This document shows, piece after piece, positions 43,195 through 52,096 of a DNA stretch of 64,000 nt (its first letter is position 1; each line of letters starts with the position of its first letter). Both the position numbers and the translations under genes were made by a program. Origin of the DNA: Temperatibacter sp965603205 (GTDB taxonomy: Bacteria; Pseudomonadota; Alphaproteobacteria; Sphingomonadales; Kordiimonadaceae); NCBI GenBank assembly GCA_965603205.1, contig CBFDCC010000005.1, positions 124,001 to 188,000 of the forward strand, given 5' to 3'. Under the pieces are notes generated by a model that saw only the letters and a program-made list of their open reading frames with translations, made no database searches and was not told the DNA's origin.

Positions 43195-44439
43195 TTATTT
43201 TGCATAATGGTATGTTAATGCACGGTATAGCTCTGTTCTAATTTTACTATTATTACCAAATTCAGGGTCTGTGGCAACGCGAACAATTACAGTGTTATGC
43301 TTACGATTAACCCAAATATTTTGCCCCCAAATACCAATCGCCAAAAACTCGCCTTCAGCTTTAAAGTCCTTTGGCACCCACCATTGATAGGCATATCCTT
43401 TATCACCTTTGTCCGATGGCATTAAATACTGTTTATTGGGTGTCGTCGCCTTATACGTCCACTCTTTGGATATTATTTGCTGGCCGTTAAAGGCACCTTC
43501 ATTCAAAAACAAGCTACCTAGCTTGGCATAATCACGCACCCTCACATTCATGCAGCAATACCCTATAGGCATATCTTTATCATCGACATTCCAAAAGGCG
43601 TCACCTTCCATACCAAGTGGCGTCCATAACTTCTGCTGTAGATACTCTCCCACTGGTACCCCTGTCGCAGCCCGCACGATCCATGATAAAACATGGGTGT
43701 CTATACTGCGATACACAAACTTAGTGCCCGCTGAATTATCCCCAGCCTCTCGCTCGGACACATATTTATCTAGCGATCCACCTGGGTGAATTGATGATAA
43801 AAATGATACATCGGCGTCAGATGGAACATATTCTGAATCTTCAGGATCAGGATAAACCTCAGAATATTTAACAGCTGAGCTCATGTTAAGTAATTGTTCT
43901 ATGGTCACAGCGCCGTATGCAGTGCCTTCAAGCCCTGATACATATTGATCTGCTCTGTCCCGAAGAGATTTTATCTTACCCTCTTCCAGCGCTATACCAA
44001 CCAGTGTTGAAACAAATGATTTAACCATAGACCAGCTTGTAAAATTATCTGTATCTTTGGCACCATTATAATATCGCTCCGCTACGATACTGCCATCTTT
44101 TATGACCAAAAACCCCATGGTCTCGCTATCCTTGAGGAAACCTTCGAGAGGCACCTTCTTTCCGTTAAAAAGAAAAGTGTCTGGCAGCGGTTTAATTTCA
44201 CGATTATAAGAAAAAGGCTTTGCGGCAGCCTTTAATTGAAACACCTTTGTATAGTCATCCATATGGCGAAAGGCTTGCTGCCTATTTTCACGGCCAAATA
44301 TATCATCAAATATTGAAGGCGAGACAATTTTATATTTACCATCTGGTGAATATTGAATAGCCTCAACATCATCAGACTGACCATAGCTCATGCTCGACGT
44401 TGTAATAATGATAAAAACAGCTAGAAACAGCTTCAACAT
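43195..44439 (-). CDS. Exported serine hydrolase (class C beta-lactamase family)
   Basis: About 414 residues. A signal peptide (MLKLFLAVFIIITTSSMSYG) is followed by a beta-lactamase/transpeptidase-like domain with the S-x-x-K nucleophile in 'FTSWSMVKSFVSTLVG' and 'KFVYRSIDTHVLSWIV' at the Y-x-N-like position. The family includes esterases and D-amino peptidases, and most members are not antibiotic-resistance enzymes. The frame extends to 44505, and three ATGs (44505, 44451, 44439) are possible. The last is chosen because it directly begins the signal peptide and has GGGTG upstream. Confidence 0.82.
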   Translation of the reverse strand: MLKLFLAVFIIITTSSMSYGQSDDVEAIQYSPDGKYKIVSPSIFDDIFGRENRQQAFRHMDDYTKVFQLKAAAKPFSYNREIKPLPDTFLFNGKKVPLEGFLKDSETMGFLVIKDGSIVAERYYNGAKDTDNFTSWSMVKSFVSTLVGIALEEGKIKSLRDRADQYVSGLEGTAYGAVTIEQLLNMSSAVKYSEVYPDPEDSEYVPSDADVSFLSSIHPGGSLDKYVSEREAGDNSAGTKFVYRSIDTHVLSWIVRAATGVPVGEYLQQKLWTPLGMEGDAFWNVDDKDMPIGYCCMNVRVRDYAKLGSLFLNEGAFNGQQIISKEWTYKATTPNKQYLMPSDKGDKGYAYQWWVPKDFKAEGEFLAIGIWGQNIWVNRKHNTVIVRVATDPEFGNNSKIRTELYRALTYHYAK

Positions 44440-44512
44440 TCTAACACCCATTAAACAATGCCCATAAAGAGAGACTGCCCCCAACATCACGCTGAGAGCA
44501 GTCATTCAAATA

Positions 44513-44836
44513 TTATACTTCGTTAAAAATTTGCTGTTTAGCTTCAGCAAATAATTCATCCATTTTCTTCTCTAAGCGGTGACGTGAAATATTTAAGTCC
44601 TGCTCTTCTATATCCGCCATTACCTTACCAATAACATCCTCGTAACCAGGTTCTTTAAGATCCGATACAACAACAGTCATCGCGTAATTGTCAGCATCCT
44701 TACCAGAAAGTCCCATTTCTTCAGCAAGCCACAGGCCTAAAAGCTTATCGCGGCGCGCCTCTGCCTTAAACAGCATATCTCCATCATGGGAGAATCTATT
44801 TTCAAAGCCTTTTTCACGATCATTTAGTGTTGTCAT
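44513..44836 (-). CDS. ATPase inhibitor subunit zeta (DUF1476)
   Basis: 107 residues. 'LNDREKGFENRFSHDGDMLF' and 'ARRDKLLGLWLAEEMGLSG' are the DUF1476 signature. This is the alphaproteobacterial zeta subunit that blocks rotation of the F1 ATPase in the hydrolysis direction. The N-terminal helix is the inhibitory part. The start is taken at the ATG at 44836 with an AAGGA site. The upstream ATG at 44845 has its AAAAGG touching the codon. Confidence 0.92.
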   Translation of the reverse strand: MTTLNDREKGFENRFSHDGDMLFKAEARRDKLLGLWLAEEMGLSGKDADNYAMTVVVSDLKEPGYEDVIGKVMADIEEQDLNISRHRLEKKMDELFAEAKQQIFNEV

Positions 44837-45223
44837 CTTTCTCATCCTTTTAGAGGTACAAAATTACTATAGCTACACAGTAGCAAACTCATATATTTAG
44901 TATAGTCAAAATTTCATTTTTTAGACATGATTTTTCTATTAATTCACATCTCAACCGATTCTCTGATAAATAGGGCAGTTAATTGACGAAACTTCTATGA
45001 CCTAGAGCAAGAAATATGCGTAAAGCCTCATCAAAAAGATAGGTAAATTGCGCAGTTAAGACAAAGTTACTATGAAGCATCAATGAATGATTGAGAAATC
45101 CAGATTCTTCGGCTATTAACAAGCGCGAATCAAGATGGTTCAGGTATGGGGGTAATATCCTATGCTAGACCCCAAATTTCAGCGTCAGCTTACATAGTGA
45201 CGCCTAAAAAGGAACAGACGTCC
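44837..45223. other. Intergenic region between zeta subunit gene and purC
   Basis: This 387-base region has no convincing gene. On the minus strand TTGACT near 44903-44908 could be a -35 element for the zeta gene. On the plus strand two hairpins precede the purC ribosome site: GGGGT (45149-45153) with ACCCC (45169-45173), and GCGTCA (45182-45187) with TGACGC (45198-45203). An AAGGA lies at 45209-45213. It looks like a structured purC leader, but no known riboswitch family was recognised. Confidence 0.4.
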
Positions 45224-45991
45224 ATGTCTAGCCAAAAAAAGCTCTATGAGGGCAAAGCCAAAGTACTTTTTGAAGGCCCTGAGCCCGATACAATCATTCA
45301 ATATTTTAAAGATGATGCCACAGCCTTTAACGCTGTTAAAAAAGGTACTTTAAATGGCAAGGGCGTTTTGAATAATTATATCTCAGAGCATATTTTTACT
45401 GCTCTTGGCCGTATTGGCGTGCCGCATCACTTTCTTGAGCGCGTTAGCCACCGCGAGCAAAAAATCAAAGCTGTAGAGATTATTCCAGTTGAAGTTATTG
45501 TACGCAACACCGCTGCTGGCAGCATCTGCAAGCGCCTTGGTCTTGAAGAAGGCTCAGCCCTATCAGAAACATTGGTCGAGTTTTGTTATAAGTCAGATGA
45601 ACACGGCGATCCCGTTATTTCAGCTGATCACGCCGTTATTCTTGGTTGGGCAACAGAAGACGAATTAGAAGAAATGAAGTATCACACCCTACGTGTGAAT
45701 GATTTCCTTCAAGGTATGTTTGCTGCAATCGGCATTAAGCTGATCGATTTCAAACTAGAGTTTGGGCGCTATTTTGTTAGTGAAGACGAATATGAAGTCA
45801 TCCTAGCCGACGAGATCAGCCCTGATGGCTGCCGCCTGTGGGACGCAGAAACCAATGAAAAATTAGATAAAGACCGTTTCCGCCGCGACCTTGGTGGTGA
45901 AATGGAAGCCTATCAAGAAGTTGCGCGCCGTCTTGGTGTGAAATTCGACTTTGACCCAACAACAATTGCTGAAGACTATAAGAAGGACTAA
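45224..45991 (+). CDS. purC: Phosphoribosylaminoimidazole-succinocarboxamide synthase
   Basis: 255 residues. 'LYEGKAKVLFEGPEPDTIIQ' and 'FNAVKKGTLNGKGVLNNYIS' are the ATP-site strands, and 'VRNTAAGSICKRLGLEEGSA' and 'IKLIDFKLEFGR' complete the SAICAR synthetase pattern. It condenses CAIR with aspartate in purine synthesis. The open frame starts at 45146, but the ATG at 45224 is where homology begins and it has an AAGGA site. First gene of the operon purC-purS-(unknown)-purQ-purL. Confidence 0.95.
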   Translation: MSSQKKLYEGKAKVLFEGPEPDTIIQYFKDDATAFNAVKKGTLNGKGVLNNYISEHIFTALGRIGVPHHFLERVSHREQKIKAVEIIPVEVIVRNTAAGSICKRLGLEEGSALSETLVEFCYKSDEHGDPVISADHAVILGWATEDELEEMKYHTLRVNDFLQGMFAAIGIKLIDFKLEFGRYFVSEDEYEVILADEISPDGCRLWDAETNEKLDKDRFRRDLGGEMEAYQEVARRLGVKFDFDPTTIAEDYKKD

Positions 45992-45995
45992 TTCC

Positions 45996-46238
45996 ATGAA
46001 AGCTAAGATTCACGTAACACTAAAAAATGGTGTGTTAGACCCTCAAGGTAAAGCAATAGAACATGCTCTTGGTAATATGGGTTTCGACGGTGTTGATGCC
46101 GCGCGTCAAGGCAAGTATTTCGAGCTTGATCTGACAGAAACTGATGAAACAGCTGCGAGAGCCTCTGTTGAAGAAATGTGCAAGAAGCTAATTGCTAACA
46201 CTGTCATTGAAAACTACAGCATTGAGTTAGAAGTTTAA
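45996..46238 (+). CDS. purS: Phosphoribosylformylglycinamidine synthase subunit PurS
   Basis: 80 residues, the size of PurS. 'MKAKIHVTLKNGVLDPQGKA' and 'ALGNMGFDGVDAARQGKYFE' match. PurS joins PurQ and the small PurL into the FGAM synthase complex, where it links the glutaminase and synthase units. It starts 4 bases after purC. Normally purQ follows at once, but here 774 bases with an unknown gene separate them. Confidence 0.95.
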   Translation: MKAKIHVTLKNGVLDPQGKAIEHALGNMGFDGVDAARQGKYFELDLTETDETAARASVEEMCKKLIANTVIENYSIELEV

Positions 46239-46312
46239 GCCTATAACTTTCGTTCATAGAGTGTTCAGATGAACATAGTAAACATAGTCAACTAATTAAG
46301 CGGAGAAGAATA

Positions 46313-46999
46313 ATGTCTAAATTTAATATTTCTACTATTTTCAAATCGCTGATAGCTGGGTCTTGCTTGCTAAGTTTATCAACTATAGTGCATGCATTTG
46401 AAACTGAGCACGAGCCTTTTATTGAGGATGATAGTTTAATCTTAGATATCGTCTGTAGTCAGTCATTCATTACAGATAAAATCACAAATTTATTGGCTAC
46501 TAAGGGCGGCACGCTCAAAAGCATGCCAAACAAAGTCAAACATGGCCTAGAGCAATATAACGCAAAGCTTATGCGTAATAATAGCGAGACTGCCATTAAA
46601 TTGATTAACAAAGATCGAATGCTCCGGATAATAAAGGCTAATAACAATCAAGCATTATTATTTGATAAAAACCACAAGCTTATTGATGAATTAAATGTCT
46701 TAAAAACTGATAGTTCAAATAGAAAATCCCGTAGTGAATTAGAGATGGGTACGCTACTCAGTGGTCGCCGTGGTGGCTTTACTGAGATGAGAAAAAAATC
46801 TGCAAGACGATCTATAGTTCGTAAGAACATCACAATTGTTTCGCAAAAATTCTCTAGTAACCTCAATGAAACCATGCTGGTTAGCCTGCATGTAAATCAT
46901 AATCAAGGCCCGCATCTACTCATAACTAGATATATAGAAAATGAAGAAACACCCGAATATTCAACACAAGCATATGCCTGTGTTGAAACACGGTTGTAA
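46313..46999 (+). CDS. Exported protein of unknown function inserted in the pur operon
   Basis: 228 residues, not recognised. A signal peptide (hydrophobic core about residues 10-25) ends with A-x-A-like 'IVHA' near residue 28. The mature part is basic, with a Lys/Arg-rich stretch 'SGRRGGFTEMRKKSARRS' (about 150-167). Only Cys48 and Cys223 remain in the mature chain, so a disulfide is possible. No catalytic motif or lipobox is seen. It has its own GGAGA site and lies 74 bases after purS and 14 before purQ, so it is transcribed with the purine genes. A later insertion is the simplest reading. Confidence 0.75.
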   Translation: MSKFNISTIFKSLIAGSCLLSLSTIVHAFETEHEPFIEDDSLILDIVCSQSFITDKITNLLATKGGTLKSMPNKVKHGLEQYNAKLMRNNSETAIKLINKDRMLRIIKANNNQALLFDKNHKLIDELNVLKTDSSNRKSRSELEMGTLLSGRRGGFTEMRKKSARRSIVRKNITIVSQKFSSNLNETMLVSLHVNHNQGPHLLITRYIENEETPEYSTQAYACVETRL

Positions 47000-47013
47000 C
47001 AACGGAGTAATAA

Positions 47014-47676
47014 ATGAAATCCGCAGTCATCGTATTTCCCGGATCAAATTGTGATCGGGATATGGCCGTTGCCCTAGAGAAAATCACAGGCAACAAACCC
47101 TTAATGGTTTGGCATCAAGATTATGATTTTGATGCTGTCGACTTTATCACCCTACCGGGTGGTTTTTCATATGGTGACTATTTACGTTGCGGTGCCATGA
47201 GTGCGCGCAGTCATGTGATGAATGAAGTTGTTAAACGCGCGAATGCCGGTGTACCAACATTTGGTGTTTGTAATGGCTTTCAAGTTCTTACAGAATCTGG
47301 CCTGCTACCCGGCGCCCTTATGCGCAATGCAGGACTAAATTTTGTCTGTAAAGATACAAAGCTCGTTGTTGAAAATACTGATACAGTTTTCACAAAAGAA
47401 TATACCAAGGGTCAAGAAATTCTTATCCCTTCCGCGCACCACGACGGCAATTATTTTGCTGATACTGAGACGCTCGACCGTATTGAAGGTGAAGGCCAAG
47501 TTGCCTTTCGCTACGGTGAAGACATCAATGGATCACAGCGTGCAATCGCTGGTCTGCTTAATGAAAAGAAGAACGTAATGGGCATGATGCCACACCCAGA
47601 GCGTATGATCGAAGACTGCCTTGGCGGTACGGACGGTCGTGCGATGTTCACTTCAATTTTAAATAACCTGAGCTAG
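47014..47676 (+). CDS. purQ: Phosphoribosylformylglycinamidine synthase subunit PurQ
   Basis: 220 residues of the class I glutamine amidotransferase. The nucleophile Cys lies in 'TFGVCNGFQVLTESGLLPGA' and the His-Glu pair in 'MGMMPHPERMIED'. It supplies ammonia to PurL. ATG with a GGAG site and followed by purL after 10 bases, as usual. Confidence 0.95.
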   Translation: MKSAVIVFPGSNCDRDMAVALEKITGNKPLMVWHQDYDFDAVDFITLPGGFSYGDYLRCGAMSARSHVMNEVVKRANAGVPTFGVCNGFQVLTESGLLPGALMRNAGLNFVCKDTKLVVENTDTVFTKEYTKGQEILIPSAHHDGNYFADTETLDRIEGEGQVAFRYGEDINGSQRAIAGLLNEKKNVMGMMPHPERMIEDCLGGTDGRAMFTSILNNLS

Positions 47677-47686
47677 GGGCGGAAAA

Positions 47687-49915
47687 ATGCCAAAGACTAC
47701 TGATGTTAATAACATTAAAATCACGCCTGAGATCGTAAAAGAGCACGGGTTAACAGTCGCAGAATATGAACGTATTGTTGAAGCCATGGGCCGTGAGCCT
47801 AACTATACAGAGCTAGGTATATACTCTGTGATGTGGTCAGAGCATTGCTCATATAAATCATCACGTATTCATTTAAAGAAATTACCAACAGAGGCCCCTT
47901 GGGTTATCTGTGGTCCAGGTGAGAATGCTGGTATCATCGATATTGGTGATAACCAAGCTGCTATCTTTAAAATGGAAAGCCATAACCATCCATCCTACAT
48001 TGAGCCTTATCAAGGCGCGGCAACGGGTGTTGGCGGCATCTTGCGTGATGTATTCACAATGGGCGCACGTCCAATCGCCAATATGAATGCGCTACGCTTT
48101 GGCGAGCCATCACACCCTAAAACCAAGCATCTGGTTGCTGGTGTTGTTGCGGGCATTGGTGGTTACGGTAACTGTATTGGTGTGCCAACTGTTGGCGGCG
48201 AAACTAACTTTGATCCATCATACAATGGTAACATCCTAGTAAACGCAATGACTGTTGGTCTGGCTGATCAGGATAAAATCTTCTACTGCGCCGCTGCGGG
48301 CATTGGTAATCCTGTTGTTTATGTTGGTGCCAAGACGGGTCGTGACGGTATTCACGGCGCGACGATGGCATCCACTGAATTTACAGCGGACACCGAGGAA
48401 AAGCGCCCTACTGTTCAGGTTGGCGATCCTTTCACAGAAAAATTACTTGTCGAGGCATGCCTAGAACTGATGAATACTGACGCGATTATCGCTATTCAGG
48501 ATATGGGTGCAGCTGGTCTGACATCTTCATCGGTTGAGATGGCGTCTAAAGGCGGCGTTGGTTTTGAACTTAACCTAGACATGGTACCTCAGCGCGAAGA
48601 AAATATGACACCTTATGAAATGTGTCTATCTGAGAGCCAAGAGCGTATGCTAATGGTTCTAAAGCCGGGCCGTGAAGAAATGGCGAAGGCTATATTCGAA
48701 AAGTGGGAACTTGATTTCGCGATTATCGGCGAGATTACTAACACAGGTAAGCTAACACTTACATTCGGCGGTGACGTGGTTGGCGACATGCCTATTGCTT
48801 CGCTTGTGGAAGACGCACCAGAATATGACCGCCCTCACGTACCAACTGAGGACCGTGGTTACGCTGATGTTGCAGCCCCGAAAGACCTAAGCAAGGCCGT
48901 AACCGATATGCTCGGCAGTGAGCATTTATGTTCACGTCGTTGGATTTGGGAACAATATGACCATATGGTTATGGGCGATACTATCCAGCGCCCTGGTGGT
49001 GACGCGGCTGTTGTTCGTGTTCACGGCACTGATAAGGCTCTTGCAATTTCCACAGACGTTAGCCCGCGTTATTGCTACGCTAATCCTGTTGAGGGTGGCC
49101 GTCAGGCGGTTGCCGAGACATGGAGAAATATTACATCAGTAGGCGGCAAGCCTCTTGCTATCACGAACTGTCTTAACTTTGGCAACCCAGAGCGCCCAGA
49201 CATCATGGGTCAGTTTGTGGGCTGTCTAGAGGGCATGGGCGAAGCTTGTATCGCATTAGATTACCCAATCGTATCTGGTAATGTTTCGTTATATAATGAA
49301 ACCAACGGCACTGGCATTTTGCCAACACCTGCTATTGGCGGCGTTGGTATCATGGCTGACAGCGAAAAGATGGCGACTGTAGCTTTTAAAGGTGAAGATC
49401 AGACTGTCCTGCTTATCGGCGACACCAAAGACGAGCTAGGTGCATCACTTTACCAAAAATCAATCTTGAGCGAAGATGCAGGCAATCCACCCCATGTTGA
49501 CCTGATCGTTGAGCGCCGTAATGGTGATTTTGTGCGTATGCTCATTGAAAATGGTCAGTTAGAGACATGTCACGATCTATCAGATGGCGGCCTAATCGCT
49601 GGCCTAGCTGATATGGTTATGGCAGGCAAAGTTGGCGTATCAATTACAATCGAGAGCGAATTACCACTTCACAAAGCATTATTTAGTGAGACACAGGCGC
49701 GCTATTTACTAGCTGCCGACGCTGAAACGGCTGAGACCATCCGCAAAGAAGCAAAAGACGCTGGTATTCCAGTGACAGTGCTGGGTGTAACAGGTGGCGA
49801 TTATCTGGATATCAATGAGGATATTTCACTTGATGTTGACGCCCTAATCCACGCACACGAAAGCTGGTTCCCTAACTTCATGGGACAAGATTCTGCTGTT
49901 AATGCTGCGGAATAA
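47687..49915 (+). CDS. purL: Phosphoribosylformylglycinamidine synthase subunit PurL (small form)
   Basis: 742 residues, the small PurL that works with separate PurS and PurQ. 'ELGIYSVMWSEHCSYKSSRI' at the N-terminus, 'AIFKMESHNHPSYIEPYQGA' (ATP site) and 'IAIQDMGAAGLTSSSVEMAS' are typical. It is an AIRS/GARS-type ATPase that makes FGAM from FGAR. The gene ends before a strong intrinsic terminator. In many alphaproteobacteria bolA and grxD follow at once. Here they are 5.6 kb further on. Confidence 0.96.
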   Translation: MPKTTDVNNIKITPEIVKEHGLTVAEYERIVEAMGREPNYTELGIYSVMWSEHCSYKSSRIHLKKLPTEAPWVICGPGENAGIIDIGDNQAAIFKMESHNHPSYIEPYQGAATGVGGILRDVFTMGARPIANMNALRFGEPSHPKTKHLVAGVVAGIGGYGNCIGVPTVGGETNFDPSYNGNILVNAMTVGLADQDKIFYCAAAGIGNPVVYVGAKTGRDGIHGATMASTEFTADTEEKRPTVQVGDPFTEKLLVEACLELMNTDAIIAIQDMGAAGLTSSSVEMASKGGVGFELNLDMVPQREENMTPYEMCLSESQERMLMVLKPGREEMAKAIFEKWELDFAIIGEITNTGKLTLTFGGDVVGDMPIASLVEDAPEYDRPHVPTEDRGYADVAAPKDLSKAVTDMLGSEHLCSRRWIWEQYDHMVMGDTIQRPGGDAAVVRVHGTDKALAISTDVSPRYCYANPVEGGRQAVAETWRNITSVGGKPLAITNCLNFGNPERPDIMGQFVGCLEGMGEACIALDYPIVSGNVSLYNETNGTGILPTPAIGGVGIMADSEKMATVAFKGEDQTVLLIGDTKDELGASLYQKSILSEDAGNPPHVDLIVERRNGDFVRMLIENGQLETCHDLSDGGLIAGLADMVMAGKVGVSITIESELPLHKALFSETQARYLLAADAETAETIRKEAKDAGIPVTVLGVTGGDYLDINEDISLDVDALIHAHESWFPNFMGQDSAVNAAE

Positions 49916-49934
49916 TCAATAAAGCATTGAATAG

Positions 49935-49966
49935 AAAAGGCGTCCTTTTGGGGCGCCTTTTTTTTT
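49935..49966 (+). terminator. Intrinsic terminator after purL
   Basis: AAAAGGCGTCC (49935-49945) pairs with GGGCGCCTTTT (49951-49961) around a 5-base loop, with one T-G wobble, followed by a T run to 49966. It closes the purine operon. Confidence 0.92.
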
Positions 49967-50009
49967 GAGTTTGAGGGTGTGCTGTTAGTGTAATTTTATG
50001 GGTAAGGCT

Positions 50010-50039
50010 GATAATAAAAGTAAACTGTCACCGTAATTC
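50010..50039 (+). repeat. Left inverted repeat of the Abi-like cassette
   Basis: Thirty bases that match the reverse complement of 51031-51060 at 28 positions. The inner 24 (50016-50039) match perfectly. The core includes GTAAACTGTCACCG. The outer 6 bases differ at two sites. No known insertion sequence end was recognised. Confidence 0.85.
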
Positions 50040-50080
50040 CCAGTTACCAAGCGGTTCTTAATTCATAGTATGAAGTATCT

Positions 50081-50875
50081 TTATTCTTCTAGCTTGGCTT
50101 TCAGCATTGAAATAGTTGACGAGGCAACAGTCACCACCCACTCGGCATCTGAATAACTTAACTCTTGCCCCTCTCTTCTATGTCTTTGCTTATCACTAGC
50201 AAACCCATATACTTTATCTATCAGAGCTAACGTGATGCTATCAATTTTTTCTTGCTTATTTAGAACCTTAGCTGCAGGCCCTAATTGTTTTAAGCCTGTA
50301 ATTTTCTCACAATAAGCCTCTAATGCTCCAACAGCATGCCCCACTGCCCCTTTGGTGTCTGGGTCAGGCCATTTAGACAGGCACATTCTTGCATTTTTAA
50401 AGTCAGACACAGTTTTTGACAAACCTATACTTAACAAGTCTTCTGTCGCAGTTTCAATAGCATGTTCGAAATCACTATCACCACGCCTCACAACAAAACC
50501 AGTATCCTCAGCGATCTGCCAACCAATTCCATTTTCTATAAAGAACACATTAAAACGTGCGATAAACGGCTGGTACCTTTGATCATAATTCTTGAGTAAC
50601 TGCTGTGACATACGTTGGATTAGCTCATAGTATTGATACCACTTAAAATCGCGTAATTTCTCTCTACACTCCCTCAATATTGGGTCATAATTCCAATTCC
50701 CGTCCTCTTGAAATAGTGCGGTCCTGCAAATAGCTTCAAGAATATTAGAAATGGATATTTCAACAGATAATGCAGCTGGTATTATAGCTCCCTGCAAACA
50801 ATCGGGTGCCTCGTATATGAATGCTATCTCCACAGATTCTATCGGTATATTATTATTTTCTCTAAAACTTGACAT
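50081..50875 (-). CDS. Abi_C-like (abortive infection C-terminal domain) protein
   Basis: 264 residues. The C-terminal ~90 residues look like the Abi_C domain: 'GAVGHAVGALEAYCEKITGL' (176-195), then 'IDKVYGFASDKQRHRREG' with R221-H222 at the conserved R-H spot, and a final helix 'WVVTVASSTISMLKAKL'. The N-terminal part (1-130) is not recognised. Such genes occur as single defence-type or toxin-like genes, but activity is unproven. It is the only gene between two copies of a near-perfect 30-base inverted repeat, and it faces opposite to purL. The AGAGGG lies close (3 bases) to the ATG. Confidence 0.6.
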   Translation of the reverse strand: MSSFRENNNIPIESVEIAFIYEAPDCLQGAIIPAALSVEISISNILEAICRTALFQEDGNWNYDPILRECREKLRDFKWYQYYELIQRMSQQLLKNYDQRYQPFIARFNVFFIENGIGWQIAEDTGFVVRRGDSDFEHAIETATEDLLSIGLSKTVSDFKNARMCLSKWPDPDTKGAVGHAVGALEAYCEKITGLKQLGPAAKVLNKQEKIDSITLALIDKVYGFASDKQRHRREGQELSYSDAEWVVTVASSTISMLKAKLEE

Positions 50876-51030
50876 ATACCCTCTAAGTTTATTCTTTTTA
50901 AGGCCACTTCCAGCCTAAAGGTTTTACGGTAGGTGTTATATTGTTTCTATTGTATCCAACTAGTCCACAATTTGCTACCACGTGTCAACGGCTTGTCAAT
51001 GATACGCTGTAAACTAGTGCTTTATTGACC

Positions 51031-51060
51031 GAATTACGGTGACAGTTTACTTTTGTCATC
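51031..51060 (-). repeat. Right inverted repeat of the Abi-like cassette
   Basis: Reverse-complement partner of 50010-50039 (28 of 30). With the left copy it spans 1,051 bases. A 5-base CTGAT occurs at 50008-50012 and 51060-51064, a possible but not flush target duplication. The stretch 50876-51030 inside the cassette is non-coding. Confidence 0.85.
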
Positions 51061-51097
51061 TGATTCACGTTGCCCCGCTCTCATTTTAGCGCCCTTT

Positions 51098-52096
51098 TTA
51101 ACCTAAGACGCACTCTAAAAACTGGTCAACTTGATCTTCTATACCCTGATAAAAACCATCATCATGTTGATATGGCTTACTGCGTTTTGATATTAATTTT
51201 GATAATGCTTTAATATCAATATTTTTAATGGACAGGCCCTCTAAAAACTGTGTGAGTTGGATTTCTGTGTCATTACAAAGGTCGTCATATTTTAAGAAAT
51301 AACCAGCATAATCTGCGGCCATTAACCCCGACAGTCGCCATATCATATAATGGATGAAATAAGGGTGCGTATGGTGTGGGTCCTGTATAAGAACAGGGCA
51401 ATCAATGATTAAATCACGGTACCATTGCAGTAGATAAAATCCACTAACACCTTCGAATGTTTCAATTGTCCAATTGGGATCATTTTCCACACCACTTAGA
51501 TTTGAGACCCAAACGTCTCTGGGATTACGCTCTAGATGCACAATGGTTGCCTGTGGGAAATTTGCCTTTAACCATGGCAGTCTGAAATCCACACGATTAA
51601 ACTGTAGCACCGCCCGCTTATCACTATGCTTTACAATAGAGTGTATATAATCTTTTAGAGCTGCATCCTTGTTATGCTCACCCATCATCAGTCTGTGGTC
51701 TGTCCAGCTTTCCTTAAACAGCGCGGATACATCTTTTAAGCCTTCATAGGCATCGTAATAGCTTGTCACACCCCTATGGCTACTATCAACACGCTCACCG
51801 CGCGTGTCAGCGTCAAACCACTGTCGCTCGTTTAGGGGCTCATAGTAAGCGTTAACATCGGCAATATGATTAAATAATTGCCACAGCAGCGTTGAACCAC
51901 TGCGGAACCGAGATGTAATGAAGACAGGTCCCATGTTCGATATATTTTCAGCATTTTGAGGTGCCAATGGTAATGGTCTATAGGACGACAAGGTCATAGC
52001 CGGGCGTTTCATGCCCAATATATGTGCTGCGAGCTGTGTTAAAGGCTTTGACCGCCTCAGCCTACGCATGACCTTTTGATCAAAAACCTCAGGCAT
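51098..52096 (-). CDS. Sulfotransferase family protein
   Basis: 332 residues. The 5'-phosphosulfate loop of PAPS-dependent sulfotransferases is 'FITSRFRSGSTLLWQLFNHI' (about residues 59-78) and the 3'-phosphate site is 'IVHLERNPRDVWVSNLSG' (about 190). Substrate is likely a glycan or lipid. It overlaps the end of the glycosyltransferase gene by 8 bases, so the two are translated together, and the product may sulfate the sugar the partner adds. It lies at the right edge of the inverted-repeat cassette, outside it. Confidence 0.82.
   Translation of the reverse strand: MPEVFDQKVMRRLRRSKPLTQLAAHILGMKRPAMTLSSYRPLPLAPQNAENISNMGPVFITSRFRSGSTLLWQLFNHIADVNAYYEPLNERQWFDADTRGERVDSSHRGVTSYYDAYEGLKDVSALFKESWTDHRLMMGEHNKDAALKDYIHSIVKHSDKRAVLQFNRVDFRLPWLKANFPQATIVHLERNPRDVWVSNLSGVENDPNWTIETFEGVSGFYLLQWYRDLIIDCPVLIQDPHHTHPYFIHYMIWRLSGLMAADYAGYFLKYDDLCNDTEIQLTQFLEGLSIKNIDIKALSKLISKRSKPYQHDDGFYQGIEDQVDQFLECVLG

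Noticed and set aside
43195..44439. Serine hydrolase as an antibiotic-resistance beta-lactamase
   Set aside because: The S-x-x-K site is shared by many esterases and peptidases. Nothing in context or motif points to resistance.
50008..51064. CTGAT pair as a proven 5-bp target-site duplication
   Set aside because: The two copies are not placed at equal distances from the repeat ends, and a 5-base match near a boundary can arise by chance. Kept only as a possibility.
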